Shown: one piece after another, positions 1 through 4,262 of the stretch
Layout: every line of letters begins with the position of its first letter
Numbering within the stretch: position 1 is the first letter of the stretch
NCBI GenBank assembly: GCA_937969395.1
Contig: CALBVI010000033.1
Span: 1 to 6,007 of the forward strand
Direction of reading: 5' to 3'
From: an uncultured Spongiibacteraceae bacterium
Lineage (GTDB): Bacteria > Pseudomonadota > Gammaproteobacteria > Pseudomonadales > Dasaniaceae
Length of the DNA stretch: 6,007 bases
Position numbers and translations under genes: made by a program
Notes under the pieces: model-generated
The model's input: only the letters and a program-made list of their open reading frames with translations
Databases searched by the model: none
What the model was told of the DNA's origin: nothing

Positions 1-292
1 GCTCAACAAAGAAAAAATGATGCCAGTAACCTTATCGGGAGGTGAGCAGCAACGTGTTGGTATCGCTCGTGCAGTGGTCAATAAGCCAGCCATTTTATTG
101 GCCGATGAACCTACTGGTAACCTAGACCCTGAATTGTCCGCGGAGATTATGCATCTCTTTGAGCAGTTTAATCAGGTCGGCGTGACCGTGTTGATTGCCA
201 GCCACGATTTAAGTCTGATTGCTCGATTACCTTATCGAATGATGACGCTACGCGAAGGGGCCATTGTGACTCGCCCCGGAGAGTTATTATGA
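1..292 (+). CDS. ftsE: Cell-division ATP-binding protein FtsE, C-terminal part (5' end outside window)
   Basis: FtsE is the cytoplasmic ATPase of the FtsEX complex. It drives FtsX at the divisome and, through FtsX, controls septal peptidoglycan hydrolase activation. Only the last 96 codons are present: the frame is open from base 2, before the Met at 17, so the gene begins upstream of the window. Visible in order are the ABC signature LSGGEQQR, the Walker B and D-loop stretch ILLADEPTGNLD, and the H-loop SHD. The Walker A half is missing because of the window edge, not a mutation. FtsE proteins are usually about 220 residues, so a little under half is seen. The stop codon TGA overlaps the ftsX ATG (ATGA, 289-292), which implies translational coupling. 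The ABC motifs alone would fit LolD or MacB; the ftsX gene next to it settles the call. Confidence 0.96.
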   Translation, partial: LNKEKMMPVTLSGGEQQRVGIARAVVNKPAILLADEPTGNLDPELSAEIMHLFEQFNQVGVTVLIASHDLSLIARLPYRMMTLREGAIVTRPGELL

Positions 293-1302
293 GCTTAGAG
301 CCGCGTAGCAAAGCTAAAAATACTGCCAGAAATACTAAGGCGAGTTCAAAAGGCGCGAGTCAAAGCCGCACCAGTGTTGGCGATATCATGAATAGCTACT
401 TTGCTAATCACCGCTTGGTGGCGCAGGAGAGCTTAGAGCGATTGCTGCGAAATTTTGTTGCCAGTGCCATGACTTGGCTGGTTATTGGTATTGCACTGGC
501 ATTACCGACGGGCTTGTTTGTTGCTTTGAGCAATTTGGAGAGCGTTAGTAGCGATTGGGATGGTGCCGCGCAGATGTCACTGTTTATTCACAAAGTGGTG
601 TCGGAGCAAGATGGGCGCAAATTGGCGAGCGAATTGCGATTACGCGATGATATTGAAAGTGTTGAATATATTTCGCGGACACAGGCGCTGGAAGAGTTTC
701 AATCGTTATCAGGTTATGGCGAAGTGTTGGATGGATTAGAAAATAATCCGCTACCTTCGGTCATTGTGGTTAAGCCGAAGGAAGAAAATGGCGCTGCTGT
801 CGCTACTGAGCGTTTATTCGAAGAGTTAAGTGAGTTACCGCAGGTTGATCAGGCGGTACTGGATTTAGAGTGGGTACAGAGGCTGTATAGCATGATGTCT
901 TTAGGGCGCAGGTTAACGCTGGCGTTAGCGGCCTTGCTGTCCCTGGGCGTGCTTTTAGTCATCGGTAATACTATTCGCTTGGCGATAGAAGGTCGCCGCG
1001 ACGAGATAGTTATCGTTAAATTAGTTGGCGCCACCAATAGCTTTGTTCGCCGCCCCTTTCTTTATACGGGGCTGTGGTACGGTTTTGGCGGTGGTTTAAT
1101 GGCCTGGTTTATCATTACTGTTAGTTTAAGTTGGTTGAGTGCCCCAGTAGCGGAGTTGGCTGGTCTCTATCAGAGTGAGTTTAGCTTGCGAGGGTTGGGG
1201 GTAGGATCAACGCTGTTATTATGGATATCAAGCGGCTTGTTAGGGTTGATTGGTGCTTGGTTGGCGGTAAGCCGTCATTTGGGTGCGATTGAGCCACGTT
1301 GA
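289..1302 (+). CDS. ftsX: Cell-division protein FtsX (permease-like subunit of FtsEX)
   Basis: FtsX is the inner-membrane partner of FtsE. It passes ATPase-driven conformational change to periplasmic amidase activators such as EnvC. The 337 residues show the family layout: a basic, Ser/Lys-rich cytoplasmic N-terminus (about 1-55), TM1 at about 58-82, a periplasmic domain at about 83-205, then TM2 (208-230), TM3 (258-282) and TM4 (303-326) with a short basic tail. The most conserved stretch is present between TM2 and TM3 (residues 228-261: NTIRLAIEGRRDEI, then KLVGATNSFVRRPFLYTG). The start follows from the 4-bp overlap with ftsE. The N-terminal extension before TM1 is typical of gammaproteobacterial FtsX. 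No frameshift or missing segment is apparent. Function is assigned by homology and gene pairing. Confidence 0.97.
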   Translation: MSLEPRSKAKNTARNTKASSKGASQSRTSVGDIMNSYFANHRLVAQESLERLLRNFVASAMTWLVIGIALALPTGLFVALSNLESVSSDWDGAAQMSLFIHKVVSEQDGRKLASELRLRDDIESVEYISRTQALEEFQSLSGYGEVLDGLENNPLPSVIVVKPKEENGAAVATERLFEELSELPQVDQAVLDLEWVQRLYSMMSLGRRLTLALAALLSLGVLLVIGNTIRLAIEGRRDEIVIVKLVGATNSFVRRPFLYTGLWYGFGGGLMAWFIITVSLSWLSAPVAELAGLYQSEFSLRGLGVGSTLLLWISSGLLGLIGAWLAVSRHLGAIEPR

Positions 1303-1345
1303 CCTAGAGATGGCCTAGACTGTTCGGTGAAGAGTGCTTATCGGA

Positions 1346-1378
1346 CTTGAAATTGATCCAAGTCATCCCCAGAGTATA
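1346..1378 (+). promoter_or_regulatory. Possible sigma-32-type (heat-shock) promoter upstream of rpoH
   Basis: CTTGAA at 1346-1351, extended by one A to CTTGAAA, is followed after 15 bases by CCCCA at 1367-1371. The RpoH consensus is CTTGAA, a spacer of about 13-15 bases, then CCCCATnT. The -35 half fits well. The -10 half matches only its first five bases (CCCCAGAG). An overlapping sigma-70 reading is also possible: TTGATC at 1353-1358, 16 bases, TATAGA at 1375-1380. An inverted repeat GACTTG/CAAGTC (1344-1349 and 1359-1364) lies in the same segment. If real, the element would let RpoH activate its own gene, which is not the Escherichia coli arrangement. Confidence 0.35.
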
Positions 1379-1409
1379 GAACTACAGCAATAATTAAAGG
1401 GTAAGTAGC

Positions 1410-1437
1410 GAACTTATTAGTTATTAGCGATCTAATA
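1410..1437 (+). promoter_or_regulatory. Sigma-E (RpoE)-type promoter for rpoH
   Basis: GAACTT at 1410-1415 is followed after 15 bases by TCTAATA at 1431-1437. This closely matches the extracytoplasmic-stress sigma-E consensus (GGAACTT, about 16 bases, TCTGA or TCTAA) and has the layout of the known E. coli rpoH P3 promoter. The predicted transcript would start around 1442-1444 and give a leader of roughly 40 bases before rpoH. Motifs and spacing are seen in the sequence; sigma-E control is inferred from the match and from known biology of rpoH. Confidence 0.65.
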
Positions 1438-1444
1438 AAATGAG

Positions 1445-1453
1445 TGCTAGAAT
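1445..1453 (+). promoter_or_regulatory. Possible extended -10 sigma-70 promoter for rpoH
   Basis: TGCTAGAAT combines an extended -10 TG dinucleotide with a hexamer (TAGAAT) that matches TATAAT at five of six positions. The -35 region at 17-18 bp spacing is poor (around TTAGCG, 1424-1429), as is tolerated for extended -10 promoters. It would start transcription near 1460, about 20 bases before the rpoH ATG, and could provide basal housekeeping expression. This is a motif match only. Confidence 0.35.
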
Positions 1454-1480
1454 CCAAACCCGATAATTACGGAGAACATT

Positions 1481-2332
1481 ATGAGTACCGCCTTACAGAC
1501 TGTTAATTTAGTACCTGGGAGCAATCTCAATGCGTACATGCAGACTGTCAATAATTTCCATATCTTGTCTGCTGAGCGCGAAAAAGAGCTAGCAGAAGAG
1601 CTTTATTACAATGAAAACGTTGAGTCTGCTCGTCAGCTAGTTATGGCTCACCTGCGTTTTGTCGTTTATATCGCCAAGTCCTATCAGGGTTATGGGCTGC
1701 CTTTAGCAGACCTGATTCAGGAAGGTAATGTTGGCTTGATGAAAGCAGTAAAGCGTTTTAATCCTGAAAAAGGCGTGCGTTTGGTGTCATTCGCCGTACA
1801 TTGGGTTAAAGCCGAGATGCACGAATACATTCTTCGTAATTGGCGTATTGTTAAAGTGGCTACGACTAAGGCCCAGCGTAAATTGTTTTTTAATCTACGT
1901 GGCTCAAAGAAACGTCTAGCGTGGTTTACTAATGATGAAGCGCATGCGGTAGCTAATGATCTCGGTGTTGATGTCGCTGAAGTGCGTCGTATGGAAGGTC
2001 GTTTGACCTCTACCGATTTAGGATTTGATGCTGGTGCCGATGATGATGAAGATGGTGTTGTAGCGCCGGCTCATTATCTTGAGGATAAGTCAGCAGACCC
2101 TGCCGAATTAATGGAAAATTCTGACTGGGAGCAAAACAGTAACGATCATTTGCGTTTGGCGTTAGGGCAGTTAGACGAACGTAGCCGCGATATTATTCAA
2201 GCGCGTTGGCTAAATGATGACAATAAAGCAACATTGCATCAATTAGCCGATAAGTATGGCGTTTCTGCTGAGCGTATTCGTCAGCTAGAAAAAAATGCGA
2301 TGAAAAAAGTACGAGCAACCATGGAGGCGTAA
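1481..2332 (+). CDS. rpoH: Heat-shock sigma factor RpoH (sigma-32)
   Basis: RpoH directs RNA polymerase to promoters of chaperone and protease genes during heat and protein-folding stress. The 283 residues match the usual family length. Region 2 (about 50-125) includes [16 protein letters not shown] (core binding) and the [20 protein letters not shown] stretch (-10 recognition and melting). The diagnostic RpoH box QRKLFFNLR is at 132-140. An acidic linker (about 183-203) follows, then region 4 (about 225-280), with the helix-turn-helix ending in [15 protein letters not shown], which recognises the -35 element. The start is supported by GGAG at 1471-1474, six bases before ATG. The gene follows ftsX in the conserved order, but the 178-bp gap with promoter-like elements and its own terminator suggest largely independent transcription. 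The RpoH box separates it from other group 3 sigma factors. Confidence 0.98.
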   Translation: MSTALQTVNLVPGSNLNAYMQTVNNFHILSAEREKELAEELYYNENVESARQLVMAHLRFVVYIAKSYQGYGLPLADLIQEGNVGLMKAVKRFNPEKGVRLVSFAVHWVKAEMHEYILRNWRIVKVATTKAQRKLFFNLRGSKKRLAWFTNDEAHAVANDLGVDVAEVRRMEGRLTSTDLGFDAGADDDEDGVVAPAHYLEDKSADPAELMENSDWEQNSNDHLRLALGQLDERSRDIIQARWLNDDNKATLHQLADKYGVSAERIRQLEKNAMKKVRATMEA

Positions 2333-2350
2333 CACGCATTCAGGGTTAAT

Positions 2351-2378
2351 AAAAAAACCGCCTGTAGGCGGTTTTTTT
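2351..2378 (+). terminator. Rho-independent terminator after rpoH
   Basis: A perfect GC-rich stem CCGCC (2358-2362) / GGCGG (2367-2371) closes a TGTA loop. It is flanked by seven A (2351-2357) and seven T (2372-2378), so the A and T runs extend the pairing. It lies 19 bases after the rpoH stop codon. Its symmetry means it could act on either strand, but no minus-strand gene ends here, so it should serve rpoH. Confidence 0.95.
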
Positions 2379-2422
2379 ATGGATTCAATTTTTATCTCGA
2401 AAGCAGAAAAAGAGACAGGGTA

Positions 2423-2800
2423 ATGGGGAAAACATTTTTATTGTTAGCAGCAATTAGTGGCCTGTTAGCAGTTGCCATTGGCGCCTTTGGTGCTCATGGT
2501 TTAAAGCACCGATTAGCTGAAGATTTAATGGCGGTTTTTCAAACGGGGGTGCAGTATCATTTTTATCACACCTTAGCGCTATTAGTTGTTGGTTTATTAT
2601 TGCTGCAGTATCCACAGGCGTCACTATTTAACTATAGCGGTTGGTTAATGGTAGCGGGTTTGCTGTTGTTCCCTGTCAGCTTATATCTGTTGGCTTTAAC
2701 GGGTATCAAATGGTTTGGTCCGATAACGCCGATTGGTGGCTTGGCTTTTATTGGTGGCTGGCTGACGTTAGCGATGGGTATAGTTAAATATATTAAATAG
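2423..2800 (+). CDS. DUF423 (YgdD-type) small integral membrane protein
   Basis: This is a 125-residue hydrophobic protein with about four membrane helices (roughly 4-24, 47-65, 72-93 and 100-122). It shows DUF423 hallmarks: an N-terminal AISGLLAVAIGAFGAHGLK, the FQTGVQYHFYHTLALL stretch at the start of helix 2, and the PITPIGGLAFIGGW segment near the C-terminus. Length is normal for the family, which includes E. coli YgdD. No biochemical function is established, so none is assigned. The ATG is chosen because the conserved N-terminus begins at once. The ribosome site is ambiguous: AGGG (2417-2420) is only two bases from ATG, while AGAG (2411-2414) is eight bases away. The gene follows the rpoH terminator by 44 bases, so it needs its own promoter or read-through, and it may be co-transcribed with trmB. 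No convincing promoter was seen in the gap. Confidence 0.9.
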   Translation: MGKTFLLLAAISGLLAVAIGAFGAHGLKHRLAEDLMAVFQTGVQYHFYHTLALLVVGLLLLQYPQASLFNYSGWLMVAGLLLFPVSLYLLALTGIKWFGPITPIGGLAFIGGWLTLAMGIVKYIK

Positions 2801-2828
2801 CTATTTAACGGGTAAGTTAATAAGTTAA
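2793..2828. repeat. 16-bp palindrome followed by tandem 8-bp repeat in the spacer before trmB
   Basis: TTAAATAGCTATTTAA (2793-2808) is a perfect palindrome centred on the end of the DUF423 stop codon. Five bases later TAAGTTAA occurs twice in direct tandem (2813-2820 and 2821-2828), followed by related TTAA-containing sequence up to the trmB start. The segment is AT-rich. It could be a regulator site, or simply chance in AT-rich DNA. No T-run follows the palindrome, so it is not a standard terminator. Confidence 0.4.
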
Positions 2829-2843
2829 GTAGTTAAACGATTA

Positions 2844-2867
2844 ATGAAAAAAGTAGAACAGAAATAA
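2844..2867 (+). promoter_or_regulatory. Possible 7-codon leader ORF overlapping the trmB start (TAATG)
   Basis: An ATG at 2844 opens a seven-codon frame (MKKVEQK) ending in TAA at 2865-2867. The last A of this stop is the first base of the trmB ATG. Such TAATG overlaps allow a terminating ribosome to restart. trmB itself has no evident Shine-Dalgarno, which makes coupling an attractive explanation. However, the leader ORF also lacks a strong ribosome site, and an ORF this short can arise by chance. Confidence 0.2.
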
Positions 2868-3637
2868 TGAGTGAACAGAGCGGCATCGAGCAACAAATTG
2901 AGCAGCAGTCCGAAGATCAACAGCTTGAAGAACAACAAGTAGATGAGAGCGGTATTCCTGCAAAGCATCATCGCGCTATTCGTAGCTTTGTAAAAAGATC
3001 GGGTCGAATGACTCCCGGGCAACAAGCGGCTTATGATAAATATTGGTCTGTAAAAGGATTAATGTTAGCTGATGGATTAATAAACTACTCAGATGTCTTT
3101 GGGCGTAATGCTGAAACCGTATTGGAAATTGGTTTTGGTATGGGTGTATCGCTAGTGCAAATGGCAAAAGAAGCGCCAGAAAAAGATTTTATTGGTATTG
3201 AAGTGCATGAGCCGGGTGTGGGTAAATTACTGCACGGCATGGAAGAGCATGACGTTGAAAATATTCGTGTGTATTGTGATGACGCTGTTGAAGTGTTACG
3301 CGAATGTATACCTGATAACAGCTTAGATCGTGTGCAAATTTATTTTCCTGACCCTTGGCATAAAAAGAAACACAATAAACGACGTTTAATACAGCCTGAT
3401 TTTATTGAAAACTTATATCCTAAATTAAAAACCGGTGGCGTTATCCATCTTGCTACTGATTGGGAGCATTACGCCGAGCAAATGATGGAAGTGATGACTG
3501 CTGCACCGGGCTTTGATAATCAAGCGGATGACTATTGTTTTTCTGATCGACCAGCTTACCGCCCAATCACTAAGTTTGAAAAGCGTGGCGAACGCTTAGG
3601 TCATGGTGTTTGGGATTTATTATTTGAAAAGCAATAA
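2867..3637 (+). CDS. trmB: tRNA (guanine-N7-)-methyltransferase TrmB
   Basis: TrmB uses S-adenosylmethionine to methylate N7 of guanine 46 in the variable loop of tRNA, in the cytoplasm. The 256 residues contain the family motifs in order: [22 protein letters not shown] (39-60), the SAM-binding [12 protein letters not shown] (85-96) with acidic residue E112 in [11 protein letters not shown], the catalytic-region motif [16 protein letters not shown] (158-173), [11 protein letters not shown] (196-206), and the C-terminal [17 protein letters not shown] (235-251). The first 30 residues are a Gln/Glu-rich low-complexity extension, which makes the protein slightly longer than E. coli TrmB. No alternative upstream ATG exists in frame before a stop at 2834, and the next Met is residue 48, inside a conserved motif, so this start is the sensible one despite its weak ribosome site. 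The gene is convergent with the downstream minus-strand operon; the two stop codons touch. Confidence 0.96.
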   Translation: MSEQSGIEQQIEQQSEDQQLEEQQVDESGIPAKHHRAIRSFVKRSGRMTPGQQAAYDKYWSVKGLMLADGLINYSDVFGRNAETVLEIGFGMGVSLVQMAKEAPEKDFIGIEVHEPGVGKLLHGMEEHDVENIRVYCDDAVEVLRECIPDNSLDRVQIYFPDPWHKKKHNKRRLIQPDFIENLYPKLKTGGVIHLATDWEHYAEQMMEVMTAAPGFDNQADDYCFSDRPAYRPITKFEKRGERLGHGVWDLLFEKQ

Positions 3638-3790
3638 TTAAAACAAGGTATAAATAAACGGCGCAAGTGCAGAACCTTCCGCAAAAACAACCACGAAGCC
3701 TAATAAGGCTAGCATCAGAATAATAGGTGCTAGCCAGTAGTTTTTTCGTTCCCGCATAAATTGCCAAAGATCGGCGAGAAATTCCAGCAT
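3638..3790 (-). CDS. DUF5989/SxtK-like 50-residue membrane protein
   Basis: This short gene encodes exactly 50 residues. It has an N-terminal amphipathic stretch (MLEFLADLWQFMRERKNYW), one hydrophobic helix (about 19-37) and the ending EGSALAPFIYTLF. This matches my recollection of the small DUF5989 family, whose members sit beside carbamoyltransferases and SxtJ proteins, as SxtK does in saxitoxin clusters. A ribosome site (AAGG on the minus strand, 3799-3802) lies eight bases before the ATG at 3790. It is the third gene of the minus-strand operon, 44 bases after sxtJ. Its stop codon (3638-3640) directly abuts the trmB stop codon (3635-3637). Function is unknown; a role as a small membrane partner of the carbamoyltransferase is inferred from gene context alone. 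The family name is from memory, not from a search. Confidence 0.85.
   Translation of the reverse strand: MLEFLADLWQFMRERKNYWLAPIILMLALLGFVVVFAEGSALAPFIYTLF
3707..3735 (+). terminator. Possible terminator-like inverted repeat for trmB inside the opposing small gene
   Basis: GGCTAGC (3707-3713) and GCTAGCC (3729-3735) form a perfect 7-bp inverted repeat with a 15-base loop. TTTTTT begins about five bases after the right arm on the plus strand. It lies 70 bases past the trmB stop, where a terminator for plus-strand transcription would be useful. The long loop and the gap before the T-run make it a weak candidate, and the repeat also falls in codons of the 50-residue protein. Confidence 0.25.
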
Positions 3791-3834
3791 GGTAAGAGCC
3801 TTATTTTTTATAGCGGGTTAATCGGTAATTAAAT

Positions 3835-4260
3835 TTAAAAAGGTTTTTCAAAGCTTTTCTTTTCTATCGTGCTTGTCGGTGATCGATAAGATTCTATATT
3901 TTTATCAAATCTTTTCTGTAATACGTTAGCGCCGACTATACGCATGATAAACCCTATCGGAATAATCATAAAGACATAGCATATTGTTAATATAATAGGC
4001 GTTGTTATTCGATTGAGTAATTGGGCTAGCTGCATCCATTTGTTATAAAAAAATTGTAGTGTGCTGGGCGCAATAGCCGACCATAAAGCAAATACGCCTG
4101 CGACATACCAAACGGCAACGGGCGCTTTTTTAGTGAGTAACCAAGGTAATAGCAGGCCGAAAATAATAACTACTAGGGCTGCAAAGCTAAAACCGAATTT
4201 TCGCAATTCTGCAACAGAAAGTCTTTTCACATTGTTATCGCGCATACGTTCATTGCTCAT
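3835..4260 (-). CDS. SxtJ-family membrane protein
   Basis: This 141-residue protein has a charged N-terminus (1-21), three predicted membrane helices (about 23-43, 46-64 and 86-107) and a polar C-terminal tail. The features that suggest the SxtJ family are the order LRKFGFSFAALVVIIFGLLL, a second helix ending WSAIAPSTLQ, the NKWMQLAQLL linker, a third helix with IPIGFIMRIVG, and a tail with an RFDKNIESYRSP segment. SxtJ was named from the saxitoxin cluster and is known mainly as a companion of O-carbamoyltransferases; its activity is not established. The ATG at 4260 is two bases after the carbamoyltransferase stop codon, so the genes are almost certainly co-transcribed and probably translationally coupled. 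The ribosome site is weak (GGA within the end of the upstream gene). A second Met at residue 6 is possible. The family assignment rests on pattern and context. Confidence 0.82.
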   Translation of the reverse strand: MSNERMRDNNVKRLSVAELRKFGFSFAALVVIIFGLLLPWLLTKKAPVAVWYVAGVFALWSAIAPSTLQFFYNKWMQLAQLLNRITTPIILTICYVFMIIPIGFIMRIVGANVLQKRFDKNIESYRSPTSTIEKKSFEKPF

Positions 4261-4262
4261 AA

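Noticed and set aside
849..1037. 62-codon minus-strand frame inside ftsX
   Set aside because: It is wholly antisense to the most conserved part of ftsX, with no ribosome site or recognisable protein.
1303..1319. CCTAGA direct repeat just after ftsX as an attachment site or terminator
   Set aside because: Two 6-bp copies eleven bases apart are too short to mean anything, and there is no hairpin with a T-run and no integrase nearby.
1495..1557. CAGACTGT direct repeat early in rpoH
   Set aside because: It encodes similar QTV segments within the normal RpoH N-terminus and is explained by the protein sequence.
1440..1700. RNA thermometer masking the rpoH start
   Set aside because: Known in enterobacterial rpoH, but by eye I found no segment clearly complementary to the GGAG region; an RNA folding computation would be needed to claim it.
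2825..3167. Two minus-strand frames (66 and 63 codons) over the start of trmB
   Set aside because: They are shadows of trmB; the hydrophobic or odd composition follows from the antisense of its Gln/Glu-rich codons.
3570..3767. 65-codon minus-strand frame overlapping the end of trmB
   Set aside because: It overlaps trmB and runs out of frame with the well-supported 50-residue gene, which has a ribosome site and family resemblance; its composition does not look like a real protein.
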